Source: Hoylesella oralis ATCC 33269 (lineage in GTDB: Bacteria > Bacteroidota > Bacteroidia > Bacteroidales > Bacteroidaceae). From it: a DNA stretch of 64,000 nt. How positions within the stretch are numbered: position 1 is the first letter of the stretch; each line of letters opens with the position of its first letter. This document shows positions 35,059 to 44,751 of the stretch, piece after piece. A program made the translations under genes and the position numbers. A model generated the notes under the pieces. It was not told the origin of the DNA, made no database searches, and saw nothing but the letters and a program-made list of their open reading frames with translations. The stretch covers positions 2,049,464 to 2,113,463 of the forward strand of contig NZ_GL833119.1 of NCBI RefSeq assembly GCF_000185145.2. Direction: 5' to 3'.

Positions 35059-37560
35059 ATGTTTGAGAAATTAAAAAAACTTGCCACGTGGTGCTGGCAT
35101 AAATTACGTGCTTTCTTCCCATGGTATAAAAAACTCTACAAAGGGCATGCATGGTATACCAAAGGATTAATCGGATTTGTTTCGTTTATTATTGTATTAT
35201 TCTTATACCTTGGTGCTGTAGACATTAATTTCCTATGGCTCTTCGGTAAATCGCCGGGCTTTTCGCAAATTATGCATCCCAATACTTCCGAAGCATCTGA
35301 GATATACAGTGCCGACGGCAAACTTATCGGCAAATACTTCAATGAAAACAGAACACCCGTAAAGTACGGAGAAGTTAACCCGATGTTCTGGAAAACACTG
35401 ATAGATACCGAAGACGAACGCTTCTATCATCACTTCGGTATCGATTTCCAAGGCCTTTTCGCAGCTGTAAAGGACGCTATTACAAGAAACGATGCACGAG
35501 GTGCTTCCACTATAACGCAACAACTTGCCAAGAATATGTTCCGTGTACGCACGCAATATTCTACCGGATTGCTCGGAAAACTGCCGGGTATCAGAATGCT
35601 TATTATGAAAAGTAAGGAGTGGATTATCGCTCTGAAACTCGAAATGGTATACGATAAAAAAGATATTCTGACCATGTATGCCAACACAGTGGACTTCGGT
35701 TCCAATTCTTTCGGCATCAAAACAGCAAGCAAAACTTATTTTAACACAACTCCGGCTAATCTGACCGTGGAACAGAGTGCTGTATTGGTGGGTATGCTGA
35801 AAGCAACTACATTCTATAATCCGTTTACTAATCCAGAAAATAGTCTTAAACGACGCAACATTGTGCTCAATAATATGGTGCATAGAGGCGATCTGTCAAA
35901 AAAACAGTGCGACAGTATCAGCACTATTCCCATTAAACTAAGCTACAGTGTGGAGACCAATTACGACGGGCAGGCCCTATATTTCAGAGAAGCAGTTGCA
36001 GATTATCTGAAAGATTGGTGTAGAGACAACGGGTACGATCTCTATAATAGCGGTTTGAAAATATATACAACCATAGATACCCGCATGCAAAAATATGCAG
36101 AGGAAGCTGCCATCAAACAAATGAAGCAGGTTCAGCGTAATTTTAATAATCATTGGGGACACAACGATCCATGGATAGATGAAAACGGCAAAGTCATTCC
36201 CAATTTCATCGAAGGAATAGCTCGCAAGCAACCGGTATACAAGAACCTATTGGCAAAATTTCCCAATAATCCCGATTCTATCACCTACTATTTGAATAAG
36301 CCTCATACCGTTAAACTGTTCGATTATGAGAAAGGTACGATAGAAAAAGAGATGTCCACCATGGACTCTATACGCTACATGGTTCATTTTATGCATTGTG
36401 CTTTCGTGGCTATGGAGCCGCAAAGCGGTGCTGTAAAGGCATGGGTAGGCGACATAAACTTCAATTCTTGGAAATATGATAAGGTAACCGCCATGCGTCA
36501 ACCGGGCTCCACATTCAAGTTGTTTGTATATACAGAAGCCATGAATCAAGGGTTAACACCGTGTGACAAGCGTCGCGACGAATATATTTCCATGCAGGTA
36601 TTCGACAAGAAGCAGAACAAAGAGGTAACGTGGACGCCCTCGAATGCCAACGGATACTTCACCGGCGACTCTATACCACTGAAAAGTGCCTTTGCAAGAA
36701 GCATCAACTCCATCGCTGTAAGGCTCGGTCAAGAAATGGGGATCAAACGAATTGCCGAGACAGCCCATAAGATGGGCATTCATAGTCCACTCGACGAAAC
36801 GCCTTCTTTGGCTTTAGGTTCAAGCGATGTGAACCTTCTTGAGCTGGCAAATGCTTACTGTACGATTGCTGATGACGGCAAACACCACGAACCGGTGCTT
36901 GTTACAAAAATCGTTGATAAAGATGGGAAAGAGGTTTATGTAGGTCCCACAGATACCGAACAGGTAATACCTTACAAAAGTGCATACCTCGTGCAGCAGC
37001 TGTTGCTTGGCGGACTACGCGAACCGGGGGCTACCTCTATGAGCCTTTGGGGCTATGTGGGTAACTATCGCGATACCGAATGGGGAGGCAAAACCGGCAC
37101 AAGTAACAACCACTCCGATGCATGGTTCATGGCTGTAAGCCCAAAATTAGTGGTAGGAGCATGGGTTGGAGGCGAATATAGAAGCATACACTTCCGTACC
37201 GGCGCATTAGGACAAGGCAGCCGAACCGCACTGCCTATCTGCGGTTATTTCCTTGATGCCGTACTCAAAGATCCTGCTTTCAAGCAATATCATGCCAAAT
37301 TCGGCAAGCCTAAAGACGGTGCCGTTACAAGCGATATGTATACCTGTCAGAGTTATTATCAGCACTCGCGGCGCGATACGACTGCTACCGATAGCCTTAG
37401 ATCGGAAGCCGAAGAAGTGATACTCGATGAAAATGGCAACCCAATTATTAAAAAGATCGACGAAGAAGACGAGACAAAGGGTTCCGATAAGACCAAACCG
37501 ACAGATCAAAAGCAGCGCCGTAAGCCTACTGAAGAAGAAATCAACTTAGACAATATCTAA
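35059..37560 (+). CDS. Class A penicillin-binding protein (PBP1A-like)
   Basis: 833 residues. One N-terminal membrane anchor (about residues 32-55), then a GT51 glycosyltransferase with catalytic Glu118 in TEDERFYHHFG and the motif GASTITQQLAKN, then a transpeptidase with SxxK at Ser484 (PGSTFKLF), SxN as RSINS and the KTG box in GGKTGTSN. It polymerises and cross-links peptidoglycan. The C-terminal 80 residues are a charged Lys/Glu/Asp-rich tail. It is followed after 29 bp by the PIF1-like helicase gene. Confidence 0.95.
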   Translation: MFEKLKKLATWCWHKLRAFFPWYKKLYKGHAWYTKGLIGFVSFIIVLFLYLGAVDINFLWLFGKSPGFSQIMHPNTSEASEIYSADGKLIGKYFNENRTPVKYGEVNPMFWKTLIDTEDERFYHHFGIDFQGLFAAVKDAITRNDARGASTITQQLAKNMFRVRTQYSTGLLGKLPGIRMLIMKSKEWIIALKLEMVYDKKDILTMYANTVDFGSNSFGIKTASKTYFNTTPANLTVEQSAVLVGMLKATTFYNPFTNPENSLKRRNIVLNNMVHRGDLSKKQCDSISTIPIKLSYSVETNYDGQALYFREAVADYLKDWCRDNGYDLYNSGLKIYTTIDTRMQKYAEEAAIKQMKQVQRNFNNHWGHNDPWIDENGKVIPNFIEGIARKQPVYKNLLAKFPNNPDSITYYLNKPHTVKLFDYEKGTIEKEMSTMDSIRYMVHFMHCAFVAMEPQSGAVKAWVGDINFNSWKYDKVTAMRQPGSTFKLFVYTEAMNQGLTPCDKRRDEYISMQVFDKKQNKEVTWTPSNANGYFTGDSIPLKSAFARSINSIAVRLGQEMGIKRIAETAHKMGIHSPLDETPSLALGSSDVNLLELANAYCTIADDGKHHEPVLVTKIVDKDGKEVYVGPTDTEQVIPYKSAYLVQQLLLGGLREPGATSMSLWGYVGNYRDTEWGGKTGTSNNHSDAWFMAVSPKLVVGAWVGGEYRSIHFRTGALGQGSRTALPICGYFLDAVLKDPAFKQYHAKFGKPKDGAVTSDMYTCQSYYQHSRRDTTATDSLRSEAEEVILDENGNPIIKKIDEEDETKGSDKTKPTDQKQRRKPTEEEINLDNI

Positions 37561-37589
37561 GTTCTTTCCACCGCTACAGTGCAAAACTT

Positions 37590-39326
37590 GTGAAACAAAC
37601 CGACAGTCAATCGTTCGATATGGATAATCCGGAGCTGCAAAACGCACTTCAGATTATCCAATATACCCGTCGCTCGCTTTTCCTTACCGGTAAAGCTGGC
37701 ACGGGTAAATCTACATTTTTGCGCCATATTGCCGCAACTACTAAGAAAAAGCACATTATTCTTGCCCCCACAGGCATTGCTGCCATCAACGCCGGGGGCT
37801 CCACTTTACACAGCTTCTTTAAACTTCCGTTCCATCCATTACTACCGAACGACACCCGTTACAGCATACGCAACCTGCGGAACACATTGAAATATAACGG
37901 CGAAAAGCGCAAGCTGCTGAGAGAAATCGAACTTATCATCATCGATGAAATATCGATGGTACGGGCCGACATCATCGACTTTATAGACAAAGTGCTGCGT
38001 GTTTACTGCCGTAATATGCGCGAACCGTTCGGTGGAAAGCAGCTCTTAGTCGTGGGAGACATATATCAACTCGAACCTGTTCTGCGCGAAGACGAACGAC
38101 AATTGCTCACTCCGTTTTATCCATCCATATTCTTTTTCGATGCACATGTATTCAGAGAAATGCAACTGGTGTCTATTGAACTGAAAACAGTTTACCGCCA
38201 GAGCGATCCCGAATTTATCGGAATACTCGATCACATACGTACTTCTAAGGTAGTAAATGCCGATCTCGAATTGCTAAACCGGCGTGTGGGAGCCCCACTC
38301 GACACGGCAAATTCGAAGTTGGCTATTACTCTTTCAACCCGAAGAGACACGGTAGACTACATCAACGAACAACATTTGGCACAATTGCCCGGCACCTCTA
38401 CCGTGTTTAGAGGAAGCATCGAAGGCGAATTTCCCGACAACAGTCTGCCCACACCCATAGAACTTGAACTTAAAACAGGCGCTCAAATCCTTTTTATCCG
38501 CAACGATAAAAACAAGCGATGGGTAAATGGTACCCTCGGTACCGTTATCGGATTCGGCGACGAAGAAGACGGAATTATTTACGTACGCACCGAGAATGGC
38601 GAAGATTACGATGTAGAACGTGAGATATGGAGCAACATTAAATACACGTATAACGAGAAAGAGCAGAAGATCGAAGAGCAGGAAATCGGCACTTATTGCC
38701 AATTTCCGGTACGCTTGGCATGGGCCATCACCGTGCATAAAAGTCAGGGACTCACCTTTAACCAAGTGAGAATAGATTTCACGGGTGGCGTGTTTGCCGG
38801 CGGACAAGCATACGTGGCGCTCAGCCGTTGTACGAGCCTCGAGGGCATAAGTCTGCACGAAGCCATACGTAAAGACGAGGTTTTTGTCCGACCGGAGGTT
38901 ATTAAATTTGCTCATCATTATAATGATAACCGGTTAATACAAACCGCCTTGCAACAGAGTAAAGCCGATAAAGAGTACCACGATGCCGCTGCCGCATTCG
39001 ACAAAGGCGACATGCAGCAGGCTCTCGATAACTTTTTCTTGGCCATACACAGTCGTTACGATATAGAAAAGCCTTCTGCCAAACGCCTGATCCGCCGTAA
39101 ACTGAACATTATAAATAGACAACGGCAAGAGATAGAACGGCTGAAAAAAGAACGTAACGACCGCGATAATCTGCTGAAAAAATTAGCTGTAGAATATGTA
39201 ATGATGGGACGCGAATGCGAAAAAGAGGGCATGCAAGCCGCCGCTCTACGTAATTATGAAAAGGCATTGGAGCTATGTTCTGACATTCCCGAAGCCAAAC
39301 GTCGCATCAAGAAGCTGAAAAAATAA
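37590..39326 (+). CDS. PIF1/RecD-like DNA helicase with a helical repeat tail
   Basis: 578 residues starting at GTG. Superfamily 1B helicase: Walker A TGKAGTGKST (residues 33-42), Walker B LIIIDEISM, LVVGDIYQLEPV, and the C-terminal motifs WAITVHKSQGLTFNQV and AYVALSRCTSLEGI. It should unwind DNA 5' to 3' or resolve G-quadruplex DNA. From about residue 440 there is a coiled coil and one or two TPR-like helical pairs (AAALRNYEKALELCSDIPEA), so it may bind a partner. Possibly cotranscribed with the PBP gene; no terminator seen. Confidence 0.88.
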   Translation: MKQTDSQSFDMDNPELQNALQIIQYTRRSLFLTGKAGTGKSTFLRHIAATTKKKHIILAPTGIAAINAGGSTLHSFFKLPFHPLLPNDTRYSIRNLRNTLKYNGEKRKLLREIELIIIDEISMVRADIIDFIDKVLRVYCRNMREPFGGKQLLVVGDIYQLEPVLREDERQLLTPFYPSIFFFDAHVFREMQLVSIELKTVYRQSDPEFIGILDHIRTSKVVNADLELLNRRVGAPLDTANSKLAITLSTRRDTVDYINEQHLAQLPGTSTVFRGSIEGEFPDNSLPTPIELELKTGAQILFIRNDKNKRWVNGTLGTVIGFGDEEDGIIYVRTENGEDYDVEREIWSNIKYTYNEKEQKIEEQEIGTYCQFPVRLAWAITVHKSQGLTFNQVRIDFTGGVFAGGQAYVALSRCTSLEGISLHEAIRKDEVFVRPEVIKFAHHYNDNRLIQTALQQSKADKEYHDAAAAFDKGDMQQALDNFFLAIHSRYDIEKPSAKRLIRRKLNIINRQRQEIERLKKERNDRDNLLKKLAVEYVMMGRECEKEGMQAAALRNYEKALELCSDIPEAKRRIKKLKK

Positions 39327-39394
39327 AACCGTCTTTGTACAATTATCACCTCATACGCAAAGACCTACTCCCCACATTTCTTTCTATTTCCATG

Positions 39395-39482
39395 CATAGG
39401 CCAAGCGTCTACCACAGATAAACAGCCCACTTATCAGTATCAGACGGCACCTATATTCTCGATAGAAGTATCGGCAACCGAA
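39395..39482 (+). repeat. Array D of degenerate 22-bp direct repeats
   Basis: Four units at 39395, 39417, 39439 and 39461. The first matches array C unit 1 (55591) at 13 of 22 positions (CATAGGC, then TACC), the third matches array C unit 2 at 13 of 22, the fourth matches unit 1 at 11 of 22. It starts 69 bp after the helicase stop codon. The rest of 39327-39842 has no gene; an 8-bp inverted repeat CTCATTAA/TTAATGAG (39801-39831) lies just past the end of the GNAT gene. Confidence 0.5.
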
Positions 39483-39842
39483 AACGAACATGGAAAAGCA
39501 ATATTACATGCATGACTTTTAAATAAATTATTAAATCTCAATACAAATAATTCTTCATAAATTTATATTATACATTCGAAATATATTCCTTTACTATAAT
39601 CCTGAAATGAGAAAAATATCATAAACACTATGCAATCTCTTTATACACTATTGTATTCCATAATACATCCGTTCAACCCAATCGTGATTATGCCTTTTTA
39701 CTGGTAATACCTCTATAGAGAAAGAAAAGATTATAATATCGAAAATGCCATCTACCGCAAAAATATCAATAAAACAAAATTGGCACTTTTCTTCAATACC
39801 CTCATTAAATAATACAAATTCTATTAATGAGAGATGGAACTC

Positions 39843-40367
39843 TTACAAAAACAACTGCATTACAATGGCATCATGATATTCGTGACCATCGTAAAGCCAG
39901 TCTTTCAGCATTGTGTTCTGCTCGAAGCCGAGCTGGGAAAAAAGATTGACAGAGTCGGTATTCTCCATTTCCACAATAGCATACAACTGGTGCAGATGCA
40001 ATACTTTCAAGGCATAATCGACAATTTTGACCAATGCATGCTTGGCATACCCCAATCCCCGATAACGGTTTTGAATGACGATGCCAATCTCTGCACGCTG
40101 ATGACGCGGATTGAAATCCACGATATCTACTATGCCTACCGTTTCTTTTTGGCTGTTTTCAATCATGAACCTTACCTGTTTGTCAGTATAAATATCGCCG
40201 GCTGCGTTAGCAATATAGTCGTGGAGCATGTAACGTGAGTAAGGCACATTGGTTGTACCCACATTCCATAACTCTATGTTATTCTCTATCATGTACAGCG
40301 TATCGAGGTCTTCAGGCTCGATAGCTCTCAAAATTACCTGCGATGTTTTTTGATTGGATGGTGTCAT
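39843..40367 (-). CDS. GNAT-family N-acetyltransferase (RimJ/RimL type)
   Basis: 174 residues. Acetyltransf_3-type fold: LRAIEPEDLDTLYMIENN at the start, GIVDIVDFNPRHQRAEIGIVI, and the acetyl-CoA loop NRYRGLGYAKHAL (Q/RxxGxG/A pattern), ending in FEQNTMLKDWLYDGHEYHD. Substrate unknown; related enzymes acetylate ribosomal proteins or polyamines. It overlaps the glycosyltransferase gene by 4 bp, so it is coupled to it. Confidence 0.88.
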   Translation of the reverse strand: MTPSNQKTSQVILRAIEPEDLDTLYMIENNIELWNVGTTNVPYSRYMLHDYIANAAGDIYTDKQVRFMIENSQKETVGIVDIVDFNPRHQRAEIGIVIQNRYRGLGYAKHALVKIVDYALKVLHLHQLYAIVEMENTDSVNLFSQLGFEQNTMLKDWLYDGHEYHDAIVMQLFL

Positions 40368-41554
40368 GAAATTATGTCTTCCGGTGTTATAACAATGCCC
40401 GAACGACGATCGTAAGTGCCGATAATCACACCAGATCGAGGATTTAAGGCAAAATTGCTCAATATCTTTTGGAAACTATAGGCATCGATATCGTAAACGA
40501 TATAAGCCTTTTCCACCTCAGGAATATCTAAAGAGAGATGCCCTTCGGGCAATGTTTGTTCGTTACCTTCAAAAAATACGGCATAAAGCCCGCGTTCCTT
40601 AGAAAGCCTTCTGCATGCTGCAAGTACATCGGCATTACCCACAAACACATATAACGGCTGCTTATAACGGCGCATTCTGAAAAAACCAAGATTCTTCTCC
40701 ACCCTCTCCGTTAGCATTCTACCCAGTGCAAACGAAGCCTTAAAGAAAATGGCAGCCTTAATCGGAAGATTTATCAGCATGGTAGTATGGCTGTAGTGCT
40801 TTCTGAAAAAGATAAGCATCGCCTCATAAAACACATGTACATAACGGAAAGATGACTTCTCTGTGCTCTCTCCTTTGTAATGCAGAATACATAAAGGCAA
40901 ATACCAATTCTCATATCCGGCCTTGATAATGCGGTAAGACAGGTCGATGTCTTCTCCATACATGAAGAAATCTTCGTCAAGTAAGCCTATTTTATCGAGT
41001 ACGCTATGGCGCAGCATGCAATAAGCACCGCTGATAATCTCAATACGTTCGGGCCGGTTCCATGCGAGATACCCCATGTAATAACGACCAAAACGCCTGC
41101 TTCGCGGATATTTGGCACAAAGGCCGCACATTTTATAAAAAGCTGTCAACGGCGTCGGCAATCCTCGACGCGATTCCAAGGCATTACTGCCGTCGGCCTT
41201 TAGCATCCTCACTCCCACTCCTCCGGCGTTCGGATGAGTATCCATAAAGGCCACACTCTCTCTAACAACATCTTCTCCTACAAACGTATCTGGGTTGATC
41301 AACAGCACATACTCGCCCTCGCTTTGTCGGATAGCAATATTGTTGGCACGCGCAAAGCCATAATTATGATTGCTCGCAACGAGCTTCACGTATGGAAAAA
41401 TCTCCTTAATATAACTTACTGTATCGTCATGTGAATGGTTGTCTACCACATAAACTTCGGCCTCGACACCCTCGAGTGCTCGCTGCAGAGAAACAAGACA
41501 TTGCGACAGGTAACACCTTACATTATAGCTGACTATGATAACGGAGAGTTTCAA
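40364..41554 (-). CDS. Family 2 glycosyltransferase
   Basis: 396 residues starting at TTG (MKLSVIIVSYNVRCYLSQCL); no ATG is available. GT-A fold with the nucleotide-sugar site VYVVDNHSHDDTV and the metal motif LLINPDTF (DxD-like), plus YGEDIDLSYRIIKAGY. A hydrophobic patch near residue 260 may touch the membrane. After residue 300 comes a Rossmann-like extension (PLYVFVGNADVLAACRR) seen in some Bacteroidetes glycosyltransferases. It probably adds a rhamnose-like sugar to a surface glycan; the acceptor is unknown. Confidence 0.88.
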   Translation of the reverse strand: MKLSVIIVSYNVRCYLSQCLVSLQRALEGVEAEVYVVDNHSHDDTVSYIKEIFPYVKLVASNHNYGFARANNIAIRQSEGEYVLLINPDTFVGEDVVRESVAFMDTHPNAGGVGVRMLKADGSNALESRRGLPTPLTAFYKMCGLCAKYPRSRRFGRYYMGYLAWNRPERIEIISGAYCMLRHSVLDKIGLLDEDFFMYGEDIDLSYRIIKAGYENWYLPLCILHYKGESTEKSSFRYVHVFYEAMLIFFRKHYSHTTMLINLPIKAAIFFKASFALGRMLTERVEKNLGFFRMRRYKQPLYVFVGNADVLAACRRLSKERGLYAVFFEGNEQTLPEGHLSLDIPEVEKAYIVYDIDAYSFQKILSNFALNPRSGVIIGTYDRRSGIVITPEDIIS

Positions 41555-41595
41555 ACCTTTAACTCGTATTTTATTTAATTACTGTCTGGCTTCTT

Positions 41596-42030
41596 TTATT
41601 CTTCTTTCAACGTAGTTTCCTCTATGCAGCGATCCGTCGTAGGAACTATAAAGAAAAGACATAAAAACAAGATGATACCCATATAGCCGAATGCTACATT
41701 CATAAAAAGATAATAAAATAGAGTGTTGACAAGCATGGGAAAACAAAGCATGCTCAGTCGTATCAACCCCCATTTTGTTAATTGTATCTCACGATTATCA
41801 CTCGTGGTAAGATCACGGTTTACCCGTTTGAATTTGAATAATCGTAAAGATAACGGAATAGTGATGATTGTTAGCAGCTCCATGACAGACAATACAGTAA
41901 ATTCACACGGTTTGTCTGCTGCCCATTCTCCGGAAAGCAAAATGTCGTTCTCGAATAAAATAACGATCATCAAAGAAACGAAGATAGACAGATAAAACTC
42001 TATTGACAGTATATTACGGACTCTTCGCAT
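41596..42030 (-). CDS. Small integral membrane protein of unknown function
   Basis: 144 residues with about four hydrophobic helices (near residues 12-30, 50-65, 88-105, 112-132), short charged loops and an acidic end (ETTLKEE). No motif recognised. It lies 9 bp after recR and 41 bp before the glycosyltransferase gene, all on the minus strand. Function unknown. Confidence 0.75.
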   Translation of the reverse strand: MRRVRNILSIEFYLSIFVSLMIVILFENDILLSGEWAADKPCEFTVLSVMELLTIITIPLSLRLFKFKRVNRDLTTSDNREIQLTKWGLIRLSMLCFPMLVNTLFYYLFMNVAFGYMGIILFLCLFFIVPTTDRCIEETTLKEE

Positions 42031-42039
42031 GACTGAATA

Positions 42040-42651
42040 CTATTTATTGAATGGCGTTCGATTAAGTATCGAACGCCCCAAGGTTACTTCATCAGTATAT
42101 TCCAATTCATCTCCTACCGATATTCCTCGTGCAATGACACTTAATTTAACAGGAAAAGATTGAAGCTTACGTGATATATAAAAATTGGTCGTATCGCCCT
42201 CCATCGTCGAACTCAACGCAAGAATAATCTCGTCTATTCCTCCTTGCATCACCCTTTCTACGAGCGAATTTATTTCCAAGTCGTTAGGGCCAATGCCATC
42301 CATTGGCGAAATTATACCGCCAAGAACATGGTACAATCCCCTGAACTGTTGCGTATTTTCAACAGCCATTACATCCTGTATGTTTTCTACCACACAGATT
42401 GTAGAAGCATCGCGATGAGAGTCGGAACAAATAGAACATACATCTGTATCACTGATATTATGACATACGTTACAGTATTTGATATGCTGCTTCATTGTTG
42501 TAATGGCTGTAGAAAATGTTTCCACATCCTCATTACTTCGCCTCAACAAATGAAGTACGAGTCGCAAGGCTGTCTTACGTCCGATACCGGGTAACTTGGA
42601 AAATTCGTTAACCGCTTTTTCAAGCAATGCCGATGGATATTGCTGATCCAT
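42040..42651 (-). CDS. recR: Recombination protein RecR
   Basis: 203 residues. Helix-hairpin-helix ([20 protein letters not shown]), a Cys4 zinc finger ([18 protein letters not shown]) and a Toprim domain ([19 protein letters not shown], then [10 protein letters not shown]). With RecF and RecO it loads RecA at gaps. Its ATG overlaps the stop codon of the upstream barrel gene by 1 bp (TAATG), so translation is coupled. Confidence 0.97.
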   Translation of the reverse strand: MDQQYPSALLEKAVNEFSKLPGIGRKTALRLVLHLLRRSNEDVETFSTAITTMKQHIKYCNVCHNISDTDVCSICSDSHRDASTICVVENIQDVMAVENTQQFRGLYHVLGGIISPMDGIGPNDLEINSLVERVMQGGIDEIILALSSTMEGDTTNFYISRKLQSFPVKLSVIARGISVGDELEYTDEVTLGRSILNRTPFNK

Positions 42652-43139
42652 TATAGATATACGCCTATGCCAACTTTCAGACCGAAGGTAGAATAGTCGC
42701 TATGCTTCTTAAATGACTGGTCATAATAAATTGCCGGCTCTATCGTTACCGTACGACTGATGAAGAAAGCATAACCGATTTCCACACCCGGCATGATATC
42801 ATTGTAATTATGGTTGGCATGAAGCAATTTGCAGTTCACTCCTAAATAAATACCATTCTGTTCAATATAATATCGACCGCCTACTCCAACAGAGATATTA
42901 TCCGGTACACCCTCGGTACCATTATGCTGTATCGATGCCTGAGCGAGAACCAGCAGGTCATCATCAACCATGTATCCGGCTTGAGCCTGCAAACCGACGT
43001 TGAAATTACTCAAGCCATTGTAACTAAGATTTAGACCTGTAAGTGATCCACCAACATATACCTTGTCTTGTTCAAACTGCGCACTGGCAGTAAACGTTAC
43101 CAACAAAGAAAATAGAATAAAAGCAATTTTTCTTTTCAT
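42651..43139 (-). CDS. Small outer-membrane beta-barrel protein
   Basis: 162 residues from ATG 43139, which starts a clean signal peptide ([21 protein letters not shown]); the frame extends upstream over cstA but is not coding there. The mature part is an eight-strand-type barrel ([45 protein letters not shown]). Role unknown; such proteins can be structural or adhesive. It begins 4 bp after cstA and overlaps recR by 1 bp, an unusual set of operon partners. Confidence 0.85.
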   Translation of the reverse strand: MKRKIAFILFSLLVTFTASAQFEQDKVYVGGSLTGLNLSYNGLSNFNVGLQAQAGYMVDDDLLVLAQASIQHNGTEGVPDNISVGVGGRYYIEQNGIYLGVNCKLLHANHNYNDIMPGVEIGYAFFISRTVTIEPAIYYDQSFKKHSDYSTFGLKVGIGVYL

Positions 43140-43143
43140 AAAA

Positions 43144-44661
43144 TTATTTTTTAGTTTGTTTGTAATACCAAATAAAGAACCATAGGGCTGCCATACCCAT
43201 ACATCCCATACCCAAAACATAAGCCAATGTATGGTTAAGTGCCAATGCCTGATTGCTGATGAAAATATAGGTAGAACATACGGCTGTCATAAACAATGCA
43301 GGAATCAGCGAAATAACAAATGCCTTCTTTCGAATGACAAGATATACGGTTACCGTCCACAATGTAAATACGGCAAGCGTTTGGTTAGACCATCCGAACC
43401 ATTGCCATATTATATTGAAACCATCCGGATTTTCCATCTGCCAAAACAACAGCGCTATCGCTGCCAAAAACATAGGCAATGCAATGTAGAAACGCTTTAT
43501 AACACTCTTTTGTTCAAGATGTAATGCCTCTGCTATAATCAAACGAGCACTACGAAAGGCCGTATCGCCACTCGTAATAGGAGCTGCAACAACACCGAAC
43601 ACAGCAAGTATACCGCCAAAAATACCCAGCCATCCGCTACATACATTCTCTACAACATTAGGAGCCGAGAAGAATTGTATTAATGATTTACCATTATCTG
43701 AGCCGACTTGTGCCATAAATTGATCGACAACATTTGCATCTACTACTTCTCTCCACCCTCCATAATAAAAGAAATAAGAGGATACTGTAGCCCAAATCAA
43801 TGCTACTATGCCCTCAGTAATCATCGAACCGTAGAAGATAGGACGCCCCATTTTCTCGCTTCCAAGGCATCGAGCCATCAACGGACTCTGCGTTCCATGA
43901 AAGCCACTGATAGCTCCACAGGCAATTGTGATAAACAGACAGGGGAAAAGGGAGTTCTTCTCAAAGAAAGACTCCGTACCTAATATCGACTGTGGATGGT
44001 TCAAATTAGCAGCGTCCAGCTTACTCCAAATCTCCGGAATAGCAGGCATTTTGACAAATAACACAACCATCAATGCCACTGCCATGAACAATAAAGCGAA
44101 AGCAAATATAGGATAGAACTTCCCTATAATCTTATCTATAGGCAACATTGTGGCCAATACATAATAAGCAAAAATAGCTATAACCCAAATAAAAGTAGAA
44201 CCTACGTAGTCTTTAAGTATAAGAGCCGGACTATAAACAAAGACAACACCGACCATCATCAAAAGGATTACCGAGAATAGAAGCATCACTTTCCTCGCAC
44301 GCCCCCCAAGATATGTTCCCACCAACTCGGGAAGATTGGCGCCTCCATGCCGCACACTAAGCATTCCACCGAAGTAATCATGCACGGCACCTGCAAAGAT
44401 GCAGCCAAATACAATCCACAGGTAAGAAGCCGGACCATACCATGCACCCATAATAGCTCCAAATATTGGACCGGTACCCGCAATATTCAAGAATTGAATC
44501 ATGAACACCTTCCAGTTCGGCAATGTAATATAATCTACGCCATCAGCCATCGATACAGATGGAGTCGGACGGTTATCGGGGCCGAACACACGCTCCACAA
44601 AGCGACCATAGATCAGATAACCTATAATTAAAGCCAATAAGGATATTATGAATGATATCAT
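43144..44661 (-). CDS. cstA: Carbon starvation protein CstA family transporter
   Basis: 505 residues from ATG 44661. Multi-pass membrane protein with the CstA core (FLNIAGTGPIFGAIMGAWYGPASYLWIVFG, then GGANLPELVGTYLGG and SGFHGTQSPLMARCLG). CstA relatives carry peptides or pyruvate into starving cells. It is shorter than the E. coli protein (about 700), as usual for this phylum. A -7 box at 44687-44694 lies 26 nt upstream, back to back with the promoter of the glycosidase-like gene. Confidence 0.92.
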   Translation of the reverse strand: MISFIISLLALIIGYLIYGRFVERVFGPDNRPTPSVSMADGVDYITLPNWKVFMIQFLNIAGTGPIFGAIMGAWYGPASYLWIVFGCIFAGAVHDYFGGMLSVRHGGANLPELVGTYLGGRARKVMLLFSVILLMMVGVVFVYSPALILKDYVGSTFIWVIAIFAYYVLATMLPIDKIIGKFYPIFAFALLFMAVALMVVLFVKMPAIPEIWSKLDAANLNHPQSILGTESFFEKNSLFPCLFITIACGAISGFHGTQSPLMARCLGSEKMGRPIFYGSMITEGIVALIWATVSSYFFYYGGWREVVDANVVDQFMAQVGSDNGKSLIQFFSAPNVVENVCSGWLGIFGGILAVFGVVAAPITSGDTAFRSARLIIAEALHLEQKSVIKRFYIALPMFLAAIALLFWQMENPDGFNIIWQWFGWSNQTLAVFTLWTVTVYLVIRKKAFVISLIPALFMTAVCSTYIFISNQALALNHTLAYVLGMGCMGMAALWFFIWYYKQTKK

Positions 44662-44686
44662 TATATGATTGTTTAAATACCTCTGC

Positions 44687-44694
44687 AAAAATAC
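44687..44694 (-). promoter_or_regulatory. -7 box of cstA
   Basis: TATTTTTG on the minus strand, in the 90-bp divergent region with the GHL10 gene. Confidence 0.5.
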
Positions 44695-44702
44695 ATAATT
44701 AA

Positions 44703-44734
44703 TTTGAGAAACGAGAAAAATATAAGTACCTTTG
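44703..44734 (+). promoter_or_regulatory. Promoter of the GHL10 gene
   Basis: TTTG at 44703-44706, 20-bp spacer, TACCTTTG at 44727-44734; leader of about 12 nt to the ATG at 44752. Confidence 0.7.
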
Positions 44735-44751
44735 CGACAAAATCGACTTTT

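Noticed and set aside
39630-39707. Short 25-codon frame (MQSLYTLLYS...) in the 39.3-39.8 kb gap
   Set aside because: No promoter box, no start-site support and AT-rich chance frames are common here.
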